Below, piece after piece: positions 9,352 through 22,007 of a stretch of 64,000 nucleotides of DNA (its first letter is position 1; each line of letters opens with the position of its first letter). Both the position numbers and the translations under genes were made by a program. The notes beneath the pieces were generated by a model. That model was not told where the DNA came from. It worked only from the letters and a program-made list of their open reading frames with translations, and did no database searches. Source of the DNA: Lachnospiraceae bacterium (GTDB lineage: Bacteria > Bacillota > Clostridia > Lachnospirales > Lachnospiraceae); the NCBI GenBank assembly GCA_015057425.1, contig SVEL01000004.1, positions 141,618 to 205,617 on the forward strand, given 5' to 3'.

Positions 9352-9591
9352 CTAAATCTGCCTTAAGTTAATCTTATTAAAATCAATACCGACTATATTC
9401 CCCTTACCGTCAGTTACATAATCTCTCATATAATTACTGTCTTCTGACATAAGGCACTCTCTGGCGATGTTTTCCGGAGTGGTCTGCTTACCATCCAGCG
9501 TAAGCTTTATACCTTTACTGTGCAATTCTTCCAGTTCGTGTACCAATGGCAAATAGTCCTTAGGCGATTTACTACTTGTTACTTCACGCAT
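9352..9591 (-). CDS. Small conserved-looking protein of unknown function
   Basis: 79 residues, soluble and charged, with no membrane segment or recognised motif. It is likely real because a good AAAGGGGTGA ribosome site sits five bases before its ATG and its composition is ordinary. It lies 150 bases upstream of the GH18 gene on the same strand. Confidence 0.55.
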   Translation of the reverse strand: MREVTSSKSPKDYLPLVHELEELHSKGIKLTLDGKQTTPENIARECLMSEDSNYMRDYVTDGKGNIVGIDFNKINLRQI

Positions 9592-10058
9592 ATTATCACC
9601 CCTTTAAATAAATGGGTAGAATGAAATATCCTTAACTTCTATGAGGTTATGGATTGACATAGATAGTCTTAAATTTAAAGTGATATATTACTCCCAAGGA
9701 TATTTCACTCCCACATGTCCTGATTAAGGAATACTTAAATTAAATATACTCATATCACAAAAAATAAACAGGAAATCAAATTATACTAAAATAATAAAAA
9801 TTGATTAGAATAAATCTTAAGAAAAATAACTCAGAATCTTGTAAGAATCTTATTATATCTTTAACTAAAGAAATTATTACAGAATTTAACCCTTATAAGT
9901 TTCCTTTATACTCTACCCACACTTTCTCATCAGATTGGACACACAACATCCCCTCACAAATGTTGTACATTATTTATTATATACAATATGTTTCATAATT
10001 TCAAGTGGTATTTTCTATTTTATGTCTAAAATGTCAAAATTTTTTAACAATTTTTAAC
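9592..10058. other. AT-rich intergenic region with an inverted repeat
   Basis: No supported gene. TGAAATATCCTT at 9622-9633 is exactly repeated inverted as AAGGATATTTCA at 9696-9707, and ACTCCCAC motifs recur at about 9290 and 9707, so this may be a relic of a small repeat element. ACAACAT...ATGTTGT near 9943-9966 forms another short stem. Confidence 0.5.
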
Positions 10059-10088
10059 TTTACAGATGAATTAGTAATCGTTTATACT
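10059..10088 (+). promoter_or_regulatory. Candidate promoter for mecA
   Basis: TTTACA (10059-10064), an 18-base spacer and TATACT (10083-10088). A second TATAAT-like sequence follows immediately. Confidence 0.55.
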
Positions 10089-10152
10089 ATATAATATAAT
10101 TAGGATATCTATATATACTTATTACCATCGTTACGGAAATGAGGTGTTATAT

Positions 10153-10959
10153 ATGAAAATTGAAAAAATTAATGACAATCAAATAAGATGTACTTTAAAT
10201 AAATTCGATTTAGCTTCCAGACAAATCAAGTTAAGCGAGTTAGCTTATGGCACAGACAAGGCTAAAAGACTTTTCAAAGATATGATGCAACAGGCTTCCG
10301 CCGAGTTCGGATTTGAAGCCGAAGATATTCCGCTTATGATTGAAGCCATACCAATTTCGGCAGACTGCATTGTTCTTATGATTACTAAAGTGGAGGATCC
10401 GGAAGAACTTGATACACGTTTCTCACGTTTCGCTCCTGCAGAGGAGGAAGAAACTGATGACTTCCCAAGTTCTGATTTAGGTTCAGCCCTAAAGGCAGCT
10501 GCAAAGTTTTTTGACATGCCTGTGGAAGACATCACGGAAGCAACTCCGGCAAAGGAAAGCTCCGGCTTTATTCCTCTTCCGGAAACAATCAAAGAAAAAA
10601 TCGAATTACCAAAGAAAGAAGCTACAGCAAAGCATAATATACCGGGAATCTCAACTCCGATTACAACTATCTTCTCTTTTACCTCTTTGGATGATGTAAT
10701 CAACCTTGCAGGTGCTGTCAGAGGCGGTTATAACGGAACAAACTCTTTATACAAATCCGAAAAGGAAGATAAATACTATCTTGTTATTTCTCAGGATTCC
10801 CTTTCCCAGGAAAAGTTTGCAGTTCTTTGCAATCTTCTTTCTGAATACGGAAGACTTGAGCGTTACAATTACGCTTCCAAGTATTTCCTTGAAGAACAGT
10901 ATACAAAGATTATAGGCAAACGAGCATTACAAAAGCTGGCCACAGTAACGATTTTGTAA
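10153..10959 (+). CDS. mecA: MecA-like adaptor protein for ClpC
   Basis: 268 residues. The N-terminal ~85 residues (KIEKINDNQIRCTL, then the RLFKDMMQQA region) match the substrate-binding domain of MecA/YpbH. An acidic, Ser/Pro-rich linker (about 95-160) joins it to the C-terminal ClpC-binding domain (FSFTSLDDVINLAGAV...SEYGRL). MecA delivers substrates to the ClpC unfoldase and controls competence and other regulators. The longest frame starts at a GTG at 10144, but GAGGTG at 10141-10146 serves the ATG at 10153. A strong terminator follows. Confidence 0.85.
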   Translation: MKIEKINDNQIRCTLNKFDLASRQIKLSELAYGTDKAKRLFKDMMQQASAEFGFEAEDIPLMIEAIPISADCIVLMITKVEDPEELDTRFSRFAPAEEEETDDFPSSDLGSALKAAAKFFDMPVEDITEATPAKESSGFIPLPETIKEKIELPKKEATAKHNIPGISTPITTIFSFTSLDDVINLAGAVRGGYNGTNSLYKSEKEDKYYLVISQDSLSQEKFAVLCNLLSEYGRLERYNYASKYFLEEQYTKIIGKRALQKLATVTIL

Positions 10960-10974
10960 TAGTATAAATCCTAA

Positions 10975-11177
10975 AATTCAGAGAGACTTCTTTTTGGAAG
11001 TCTCTTTTTTATGTGATAGGAATTTCCTATCACATAAAAAGCGCTCCGCTGAGGATGCGCACCTCGCGGAGAGGTATTTTATTGCTACGCAATACCGCTC
11101 GGGGCGTGGTAATTATATCTGTGAATTTGTATTATGAGCATAAAAAAGAGACCTCTAAAAAGAAGTCTCTCTGAATT
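10975..11177. repeat. Inverted-repeat element carrying convergent terminators
   Basis: A 39-base arm at 10975-11013 recurs inverted at 11139-11177 with 37 of 39 bases identical. Each arm is itself an intrinsic terminator: AGAGACTTC / GAAGTCTCT plus a T-run at 10982-11010 ends mecA, and its mirror copy ends the DUF1858 gene. Between the arms lie an 11-bp perfect palindrome (ATGTGATAGGA / TCCTATCACAT, 11011-11035), a GC-rich hairpin (CTCCGC...GCGGAG, about 11043-11070) and a GGTATT / AATACC stem. The GC content is well above the surroundings. This may be a small palindromic mobile unit that now supplies bidirectional termination. Confidence 0.8.
10982..11010 (+). terminator. mecA intrinsic terminator
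   Basis: AGAGACTTC (10982-10990), a 6-base loop and GAAGTCTCT (10997-11005), followed by a T-run. Confidence 0.9.
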
Positions 11178-11191
11178 ACAATTTTTAATTC

Positions 11192-11395
11192 TTACTGTAA
11201 AATCTGTGCATAATCGTTGATTGCTTCAAGAAGCTCGTCTACATCAATGCCATGAACAAATGCAGCTTCTTCAAGAGATTCCCCCTGAGCTGACGGACAA
11301 CCTATGCAGTGCATACCTGCTTCCATAAGTATTGGTGCGAAACCTGCATCTATTCTTAATAATTCACCGATTAACATGTCTTTTGATACTTTCAT
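11192..11395 (-). CDS. DUF1858 redox-disulfide domain protein
   Basis: 67 residues forming a complete DUF1858 domain, the small fold found alone or fused to ScdA/Ric-type and hybrid-cluster-associated proteins. The paired cysteines in [13 protein letters not shown] (residues 29 and 32) form the expected disulfide or metal site. AAGGAGG precedes the ATG. A role in redox or nitrosative stress is known for relatives; the partner here is unknown. Confidence 0.85.
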   Translation of the reverse strand: MKVSKDMLIGELLRIDAGFAPILMEAGMHCIGCPSAQGESLEEAAFVHGIDVDELLEAINDYAQILQ

Positions 11396-11569
11396 TGTTC
11401 CTCCTTTTGAAAGCTTCTTGCTTTCTTTTATATTGAATCATTTGATATTATATTACATTATGGTTTCATTTTCAATCCAAAGTTATAATTTAGCAACAGC
11501 TGACAATAATGATACGTTAAAATAAACCATACCAATGAGCGCAGCAAATTGGGATTTGGCTTAATCAAC

Positions 11570-11985
11570 TACCTACTTTTATGTTCTTATTCTTATCTCA
11601 GTAGGTAATTTTCGACCATATTTTTTTGAGATTACCTACTCCATTATGAATTATCTTGACTTAGTAGGTAAATTTTTGATTATTTAATCAGATTTTACCT
11701 ACTAAACACAATAGTCTTCTTTGTTAATAGGTATTCATACTAAAAAGCAACCATTTTTTACCTACCAAACACAGTAATCTTCTTTGTTAGTAGGTATTCA
11801 TACTAAAAAGCAACAATTTTTTACCTACTAAACACAATAATCTTCTTTGTTAATAGGTATTCATACTAAAAAGCAACCATTTTTTACCTACCAAATAATG
11901 AAATCCTACTTGCCAGTAGGTATTTGGCTACAAATATGCCCATTTTTTACCTACTAATCTCGCACTACTTCATCATGAGTAGGTA
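11570..11985. repeat. Box array: seven units of exactly 63 bp with alternating inverted 8-mers
   Basis: TACCTACT (last base sometimes C) starts at 11570, 11633, 11696, 11759, 11822, 11885 and 11948. Its complement AGTAGGTA (second base sometimes A) starts at 11600, 11663, 11726, 11789, 11852, 11915 and 11978. Both series step by exactly 63 bp. The 22-base interiors and 25-base linkers keep their lengths; units 3-5 are nearly identical in sequence, while units 1, 2, 6 and 7 diverge outside the boxes. Each unit can fold as a hairpin with an 8-bp stem. All reading frames contain stops, so it is not a peptide repeat. It lies between the DUF1858 gene and the 3' end of the 844-residue protein gene. 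Confidence 0.92.
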
Positions 11986-12125
11986 AATTCAGATTTATAT
12001 CATCCACATCTTCTTGCCCTTCGGACAAGAAGCAGCCCTCGCTCAAAAGAGCTCGGTCAATTCAAGTTTTTATTTCTCTCACAGCGCCAAAATCCAGCCG
12101 CTTTGCGCCTATCGTGCGACTTATG

Positions 12126-14660
12126 TTAATACACCACAAGGAAGATTGAGTTATTCTCAATTATTCCCTTTTCAAGCTTTGATGTTCTTACAGTTGACGT
12201 TTTTCCTGTCTCTATGTCTAATACCTGATAACTGTCTATACTTGATATGGTTCCTGTGTATCCTGTGAGCAATACATACTTACCGTCATATTTTGTTATT
12301 ACAGGACATCCCTTTGATAAGAAGTAAGGGCAGTTTGCAAGTTCTCCGCCTGAGAAATCAAGGCATTTTGCATTCTTAGCTGTTGACAATCCCTCTACAG
12401 GTGTCATTCCTTCAACTACTGCAGATGTATCCTCACCCATAATGTATAAAAGAGTTTTAACCGTCTTTATAAGCTGACTGTCTGTTTCTTCCCCTCTTAC
12501 TACAATATCACTGATGCTGCTTTGGTTCGGTCTCATAATTCGTCCCCAGACAAACTTTCCATCCCAGTCTACGACAAGGCCATACATATTGTTAGCAACT
12601 CGCAGAGCATCTGAAGCACGTTCATATCTGCCATACATTCTGCCTCTTGCATATACATAATACTTTCCTGTCTCAGTAGAATTACCTCCGAGTGCAATTG
12701 ACTCTCCTACACTAAATTCAACTTTTCCCGGGTACCCGATTCTGATTTTGTTAGGGCTTGTAATTGTATAACTAAATGTAAGTGTCAGTTCGGTTTTCTT
12801 AAGTGTTGTTGATATAGTTCCTACTTCCGCCGATGCTCCGTCAGAATAATCGCCGTTAATATATCTGTCATCACTTGTTTCAACAAACTTACCGTCTTCT
12901 TTTTTTACTCTCGTCAACATAATCATATTGTTAATAATTTCAATATCGGTTATGTAAATATTTTCTTTTGTATATACGGATGCATCTGAATTTTCTCCGC
13001 CAAGCTTCATAACCAGCTTGTACATAGGAAATGTTGTATATCCCGCTTCATCTTCAGATATATCACCACTGTGGGCTATTCCATACGCAAAGTCATTTCC
13101 CACAAAACCAAGTACTCTTACATAATCGCCTTCCGGCGCAGTGATAATATAGTCGCTACCTGTCTCAATATTAATAACTCTTATACTTTCCGCACCATAT
13201 ACCAAACCATTTTCATGCCATGCAACTATGGTATTGGCGTCATTGATTACAAAGTTTCCATCATCGAGACCCTTAGCTATCTGGACACTTTCATTACTTT
13301 CAAGGTTTATGGAATATATGCTGTCTTCAAGCATAATATACGCTATATTTTTCTCATTAATATAGGCAAGTCTGCCGGCAGTTTCTTTAAGGATTGAATA
13401 TTCCTTATCCGACTCTACAAATATGATTTCTTTCACTTCATTTTCAGACGCATCATATTTGTATATAGATATTCCGTTCTTTCCCTCATGTTCTCCACGA
13501 TTCATATATCCGTAAACAATAAACATAATATTTCCCCTGTTGTCTACTGATATTATATTTATATCGTGATTACGGTTATTTTCTCTTACTTCCGTAAAAT
13601 TATCCGTAGTAAATGTAAATACGGAAATAGCCTTATTGTTCTTCAGGTTCATACACCAAAGTGCATTTTCCTTCACAAAGCTTACATATGAACCATTGGC
13701 ACTTGTAAGATACTCTATACTAAGATCACTGTCTATTCCAAGATTAATTCGTGTAGTTGAAATATTTTGGCTGTTTGCGTCAAATATCTGATTCACGGCT
13801 CTTTCGTAGGAGTAAACGTACATTTCTGAAATACCCTGTCTAAGTCTAAAGTATTCCGTCACATTGTAATACTGATATGTATCATAATCGTTAGTTGCCC
13901 TGACTACATATTCCATAGTATATTCGCCAAACACACTATACATTTCTTTTATTGTCATAACAGGCTTAGTAACCTGTTCTACCTGGAGATTTCCCCATGC
14001 AAGCTGATCCTGTGAACAATAAATATCCACATAACCAAGGTTATTCTGATTTACAGTTGCGTCATACTCTCTGTACTTATTTATCTGCTGTGCAGTCTCA
14101 TCATCAAGCGTAGCCGCACTGAAAAATTCAACAAAATCCATATGCTTCTCAAGGTCATTTTCAGTTGATTTTATGATTCTTGAGTAATATCTTATATTGG
14201 TTTCTCTTTCCGTAGACAGCTTTATGATAAGCATATATTCTTCACCGGACTTAATAAGTGAACTAAGCTTAATCTTGGCATTAACCTCATTGTCCGTCAC
14301 TGTCCAGTCCTCTAACTCTTCATCTTCTATAAGTCTCTCTCCGTCTAAGCTTCGAATCTCGTAAGCAATACCTACGATATTGTTACCATATCGCTGTATC
14401 GTAAAATCTACAATACCCGAATCACCTACTACAGTAAGGCAATCACGCATAAAACTTACATTCATGTCCATTGTGTAGCCATGAACATAGTTCACCGCCC
14501 TTGAACACACCTTAAAATTAACAACCGGTAATGTCGCCTCACCCATAATCACCGATGCTTCAGGTGTTTCAGGTTTTTCATATGTTATTATCATATATCC
14601 GGCTATTACCAGTAAAAATACTGCAAGCAGGACAATAAGTTTGGTCAATAATGCTTTCAT
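12126..14660 (-). CDS. Large membrane-anchored extracytoplasmic protein, unknown function
   Basis: 844 residues. One N-terminal membrane helix (about 5-26) anchors a large, beta-rich, probably external part. Residues ~300-600 contain recurring beta-strand and turn patterns of the kind seen in beta-propellers (SYVSFVKENALWCMNL, GNIMFIVYGY, NIAYIMLEDSIYSI). The C-terminal ~110 residues (CPVITKYDGKYVLLTGYTG...YQVLDIETG) resemble the tail of papain-like C39 peptidase domains, but I do not see a clear full catalytic set. A GGAG site precedes the start. It is 22 bases downstream of ywmB and may be cotranscribed with the atp genes. Function not assigned. Confidence 0.75.
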   Translation of the reverse strand: MKALLTKLIVLLAVFLLVIAGYMIITYEKPETPEASVIMGEATLPVVNFKVCSRAVNYVHGYTMDMNVSFMRDCLTVVGDSGIVDFTIQRYGNNIVGIAYEIRSLDGERLIEDEELEDWTVTDNEVNAKIKLSSLIKSGEEYMLIIKLSTERETNIRYYSRIIKSTENDLEKHMDFVEFFSAATLDDETAQQINKYREYDATVNQNNLGYVDIYCSQDQLAWGNLQVEQVTKPVMTIKEMYSVFGEYTMEYVVRATNDYDTYQYYNVTEYFRLRQGISEMYVYSYERAVNQIFDANSQNISTTRINLGIDSDLSIEYLTSANGSYVSFVKENALWCMNLKNNKAISVFTFTTDNFTEVRENNRNHDINIISVDNRGNIMFIVYGYMNRGEHEGKNGISIYKYDASENEVKEIIFVESDKEYSILKETAGRLAYINEKNIAYIMLEDSIYSINLESNESVQIAKGLDDGNFVINDANTIVAWHENGLVYGAESIRVINIETGSDYIITAPEGDYVRVLGFVGNDFAYGIAHSGDISEDEAGYTTFPMYKLVMKLGGENSDASVYTKENIYITDIEIINNMIMLTRVKKEDGKFVETSDDRYINGDYSDGASAEVGTISTTLKKTELTLTFSYTITSPNKIRIGYPGKVEFSVGESIALGGNSTETGKYYVYARGRMYGRYERASDALRVANNMYGLVVDWDGKFVWGRIMRPNQSSISDIVVRGEETDSQLIKTVKTLLYIMGEDTSAVVEGMTPVEGLSTAKNAKCLDFSGGELANCPYFLSKGCPVITKYDGKYVLLTGYTGTISSIDSYQVLDIETGKTSTVRTSKLEKGIIENNSIFLVVY

Positions 14661-14682
14661 AAATCAATTCTCCGCGCCGCCC

Positions 14683-15456
14683 TTATATGGTCGGTGTTGC
14701 CATGTAAACACTTGTAACTTTATTATCTTCATCTTCTTCAATAATGAGCGTAAGATTTACCTTTTTGTCGCCGTAGATTACATATTCATCAAATCCGTCA
14801 GTATAGCCGTAGACTGCATAATATCTGTCTTTTATATCCTTGCTTACTACGCCTGCATACAATTCACCGAAAAATCTCTTACCTACTTCTTCTTTCTCTT
14901 TATCATCAAGAATTCGACTGATTTCTCCACACACACTTATGGCAGAAGTTGTTTTCATATTCATACTTTTAAAGAATTCTATCAGTTTATCTCTGTAGTA
15001 TAAAGTACTTTCTACAGAATTTTCAATACAAATTCTTACTTTAATATACTGTTCAAGGTAAATTACATTATTTCCTTCATCATTTTCTTTGGAAATAAAC
15101 TCAATGCTAACCTCTGAACCCTCGTTGCCGGCTTTTATCTGTCCGGTAATTATATCGTTGTTTCTAACACTTTCATAAGGACAATAATTTGTTATGGATA
15201 ATTCTTTTGCCACTTCTCCAAGAAGCTCTGCCTTCTCCTCATCACCAAGATAAGTGCTTCCGTACACCGCCGTAATCTCTGTGGTGCTGTAAGTCGAGTA
15301 AAATTCATCACCTGAAAATGCTGCAACTACATCTGAATGAGTTGCCACATACTTTTCCCCTGAATCATCAATCATATATACCACAATTGCAAGAACTGCT
15401 GCCATAATAACCACAATTGCCGCAAATATTTTCCCCAATGTAATTCTTCTATTCAT
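14683..15456 (-). CDS. ywmB: YwmB-like secreted/membrane-anchored protein
   Basis: 257 residues with an N-terminal membrane helix (about 8-28) and an external alpha/beta domain. Its size, anchor and place right after atpC match ywmB (DUF1779), which follows the atp operon in Bacillus-type genomes; the function of that family is unknown. Short segments such as YGYTDGF and the Cys-containing NYCPYESV fit the family pattern, but the assignment leans on context. The only GGGG-like ribosome site is buried in a 9-bp hairpin next to the ATG. Confidence 0.6.
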   Translation of the reverse strand: MNRRITLGKIFAAIVVIMAAVLAIVVYMIDDSGEKYVATHSDVVAAFSGDEFYSTYSTTEITAVYGSTYLGDEEKAELLGEVAKELSITNYCPYESVRNNDIITGQIKAGNEGSEVSIEFISKENDEGNNVIYLEQYIKVRICIENSVESTLYYRDKLIEFFKSMNMKTTSAISVCGEISRILDDKEKEEVGKRFFGELYAGVVSKDIKDRYYAVYGYTDGFDEYVIYGDKKVNLTLIIEEDEDNKVTSVYMATPTI

Positions 15457-15490
15457 ATACTACCCCATTTCTGTTTTATATGGGTAGTAT
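15457..15490 (-). promoter_or_regulatory. ywmB: Hairpin occluding the ywmB ribosome site
   Basis: ATACTACCC (15457-15465) and GGGTAGTAT (15482-15490) are perfect complements, and the pair ends directly at the ywmB start codon. In the mRNA the GGGG Shine-Dalgarno-like sequence falls within the stem, so folding would hide it. Confidence 0.55.
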
Positions 15491-15522
15491 ATCCATAAAT
15501 TTCCTGCTCTATTCAGCAGACA

Positions 15523-15559
15523 AGGGACTTTCATAAATATTTACTTTACGAAAGTCCCT
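15523..15559 (-). terminator. Inverted repeat after atpC
   Basis: AGGGACTTTC (15523-15532) pairs with GAAAGTCCCT (15550-15559). A smaller CTGCT/AGCAG stem lies next to it. There is no long T-run on the minus strand, so partial termination or mRNA end protection is more likely than full stop. Confidence 0.5.
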
Positions 15560-15565
15560 ACATGC

Positions 15566-15976
15566 TTATATTTTCTTTGTTGCCTGTAATCTTACAAGAG
15601 ATCTCTTAAGTGCAAGCTCTGCACGATGTACGTTTACATCATCTCCGCCTGATTTAAGTCTTCTTTCAGCTCGAAGCTTAGCTTCATTTGCTCTGTTGAC
15701 GTCAATTTCCTCCGGCCATTCTGCCACTTCAGCCATAATGGTAATCTTATCCTGAAGGATGAGAACAAATCCTGCATGAACTGCCGCAAGCTTTTCGCCT
15801 TCTTCCATATGAATCGTAACTACACAAGGCACAAGAACTGTTGTCATCGGTATATGATTCTTATATATACCCATTTCGCCTTCGCTTGTAGTTAATTCTA
15901 AGAAATGTGCCTTTCCTTCAAAGAAAACACGTTCAGGAGAGATAATTTCCAAATCAAAATACTTATTATCTTCCAT
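15566..15976 (-). CDS. atpC: F-type ATP synthase epsilon subunit
   Basis: 136 residues: the beta-sandwich (FDLEIISPERVFFEGKA, GEMGIYKNHIP, VHAGFV) and the C-terminal helical hairpin (NRANEAKLRAERRL). It is the inhibitory and coupling subunit of the F1 central stalk. It starts 17 bases after atpD and is the last atp gene. Confidence 0.95.
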   Translation of the reverse strand: MEDNKYFDLEIISPERVFFEGKAHFLELTTSEGEMGIYKNHIPMTTVLVPCVVTIHMEEGEKLAAVHAGFVLILQDKITIMAEVAEWPEEIDVNRANEAKLRAERRLKSGGDDVNVHRAELALKRSLVRLQATKKI

Positions 15977-15992
15977 TTATCAATTCTCCATA

Positions 15993-17402
<1,410 letters not shown>

Positions 17403-18260
17403 TTAGCCGATTGCTTCCGAGCCGGCTATTATTTCTGTTAATTCCTGTGTAATAGAGCTTTGTCTTGCTCTGTTATACTTAAGAGACAAATCAGCTATCA
17501 TTTCTTCTGCATTGCTTGTTGCCGAATCCATAGCTGCCATTCTCGCACCATTTTCACTGGCAACCGATTCAATTAATGCGCCGAATATAAGGCTGCTGAT
17601 GTATTTCGGAATAATTACATCAAGAACCTCTTCTTCATCCGGTTCATAATTCATCGGTATTTTTTTGTCTTCATTATTAAGCTCAAAATCCAACGATACA
17701 GGGAGAAGCTTTTTAAGTGTCGGTATATGACTTACTGTATTTTTAAATACTGTATAAGCAATATAAATTTCTCCGATTTCTCCACTTTCATATGCTTCAA
17801 GAACATCTCGTGATATGTCCATTGCATCTCTGTATATAGGTTCCTCAACAGCATCAGAATAATCTTTCTTAACTGTGTAGCCCTTTCTTGTAAGAGAATC
17901 TTTACCCTTACGTCCTACCGTATACAATAAAACATCATCTGCTTTCAGTTCTTCATTACCTGTTATCATCTTTACAATGTTAGAATTGTATCCGCCTGCA
18001 AGTCCTCTGTTGGAAGTAATTACGATAACCGCTTTCTTTCTTCCTTCCACCTGTTTTAAAAACCTGTGTCTGATATTTCCGGACCTTGCGAGAACCGAAG
18101 TAACCGTTTCATACATATTCTCAAAATATGGTTTTGTGTTTTCGGCTCTGTTCCTGCTTTTTTGCAACTTAACTGTAGAAACAAGCTTCATGGCTTTGGT
18201 GATTTGTCCTGTACTTTGTACACTTGCCTTTCGTCTCTGAATATCTCTCATAGACGCCAT
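17403..18260 (-). CDS. atpG: F-type ATP synthase gamma subunit
   Basis: 285 residues. The conserved N-terminal helix (MRDIQRRKASVQSTGQITKAMKLVS) and C-terminal helix (ARQSSITQELTEIIAG) form the rotating coiled coil. GAGGTGA spaced 7 bases away favours the ATG at 18260 over an ATG two codons earlier. It couples ion flow through the c-ring to the beta subunits. Confidence 0.97.
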   Translation of the reverse strand: MASMRDIQRRKASVQSTGQITKAMKLVSTVKLQKSRNRAENTKPYFENMYETVTSVLARSGNIRHRFLKQVEGRKKAVIVITSNRGLAGGYNSNIVKMITGNEELKADDVLLYTVGRKGKDSLTRKGYTVKKDYSDAVEEPIYRDAMDISRDVLEAYESGEIGEIYIAYTVFKNTVSHIPTLKKLLPVSLDFELNNEDKKIPMNYEPDEEEVLDVIIPKYISSLIFGALIESVASENGARMAAMDSATSNAEEMIADLSLKYNRARQSSITQELTEIIAGSEAIG

Positions 18261-18289
18261 ACACATTCACCTCTTTCACTATGCATGAA

Positions 18290-20360
<2,071 letters not shown>

Positions 20361-20373
<13 letters not shown>

Positions 20374-20960
20374 GTGTCTTCACCTATCTCCTTCAAAGTT
20401 TCCTCAATAAGTTTACTTTGTTCCTCTTCACTTAATGAAGCTGCCACAAGTCTGCCTGCCATTATCGTGGCAACATTTATAATCTCCTGCTTAATTTCGT
20501 CTGCTGCTTTATTCTTTTCAAGCTCAGCTTCCTTCTTGGCTCTTTCGATTATACGTGCAGCCTCTTCCTTAGCCTCATCAATGATTCTGTCTTCATTCTT
20601 AAGAGCTTTTTTACGTGCTTCACTTAATATAGCTTCAACTTCTTTATCTACAGATTCAAGGTGCTCTTCATATTCTGCCTTAAGTTTTAAGGCATCTTCC
20701 TTGTCTTTCTCAGCAGCCATTCTGTCGGATGTTATCTTTTCCTGTCTCTTCTTTAACACATCACGTACCGGATCAAAGAGAAGGTATGAAAGAATAACAA
20801 ATAATAAAAATATATTTATTGCCAATATACCCGCATCAAAGAACAACTGTGCATCAAGTCCGAATATTCTGTTTTCTCCGACTTTGCTTGCTGCATCTAC
20901 TGCCTCATTAGCTACATCTAACAACACGGGATTACCGGCTAATTTGCTTAAGATATCCAA
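20361..20960 (-). CDS. atpF: F-type ATP synthase b subunit
   Basis: 199 residues: a membrane helix at about 43-62 (AGILAINIFLLFVILSYLLF) and then a long charged coiled coil. The ~40-residue stretch before the helix is longer than in many b subunits. The start is a TTG at 20960, seven bases after AAAGGAGG; no ATG fits. It forms the peripheral stalk. Confidence 0.95.
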
Positions 20961-21001
20961 GGTTTCGCCTCCTTTCCATTATTCTCTGTTCAATATTATT
21001 C

Positions 21002-21277
<276 letters not shown>

Positions 21278-21289
21278 TCAATCTGACTT

Positions 21290-22003
21290 TTAATCTGAAA
21301 TCTTGTCATTAATGTATACCATGGTCAACATACAGAATACATACGTCTGTATAAGTCCTGAGAATATATCAAAGTATACATGTAATATTGCCGGAATACC
21401 TGTTGTTATCGGTGGTGACAACAATCCGTAGATAAGCCCCATCATAACTGTTCCTGACAGTACATTACCGAAAAGACGCAATGACAATGACAACGGTACC
21501 GCTATTTCACCTATTAAATTAATAGGGAAAAGAATAGGGGTTGGTTTAAAGAGTGCTGTCAAATGCTGCATCTTATTCTTTTTAAGACCACAATAGTGAA
21601 TCATAGCAAATGTTATGAGACCAAGTGGCAAGGTAACACCATAATCGGCAGTCGGCGGTCTGAGACCAAAAAGACCTGATATATTGGCAATTCCCACAAA
21701 TAACATAACCGTAGCAATGTAATTTCTGAATCGCTTGTCATTATCACCCATAATACCGTGAACCATATTATCAATAGCTTCAACAGCCAGCTCAAATATG
21801 TTCTGCAGCGTACCCGGTGTATCTTCAGGCTTTGCTTTCTTGACCTTTCTGTTAACAACTACCGCAAGAATAATCAGCGCTATTGATACAATCAGCAGGC
21901 TGATATGTGTAGTTGTAATATACACGGTCTGACCGAATAAATGGATTTCCTTCAGGTATTGAATGGAGAAACCTGCTTCTAAATTTGAATCATTTCCTCC
22001 CAC
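21290..22003 (-). CDS. atpB: F-type ATP synthase a subunit
   Basis: 237 residues with about six membrane helices. The essential Arg is in LSLSLRLFGNVLSG. A GTG start at 22003 follows AAGGTGAGG; no ATG start is available. It forms the ion half-channels against the c-ring. It begins 4 bases after atpI. Confidence 0.96.
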   Translation of the reverse strand: MGGNDSNLEAGFSIQYLKEIHLFGQTVYITTTHISLLIVSIALIILAVVVNRKVKKAKPEDTPGTLQNIFELAVEAIDNMVHGIMGDNDKRFRNYIATVMLFVGIANISGLFGLRPPTADYGVTLPLGLITFAMIHYCGLKKNKMQHLTALFKPTPILFPINLIGEIAVPLSLSLRLFGNVLSGTVMMGLIYGLLSPPITTGIPAILHVYFDIFSGLIQTYVFCMLTMVYINDKISD

Positions 22004-22007
22004 GTCC

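Noticed and set aside
9801..9998. 65-codon plus-strand ORF upstream of mecA
   Set aside because: TTG start, no ribosome site, AT-rich composition, no recognisable feature.
11570..11985. CRISPR array
   Set aside because: The period is in the CRISPR range, but only 8-base inverted boxes are shared, some spacers are identical, and no cas genes are present.
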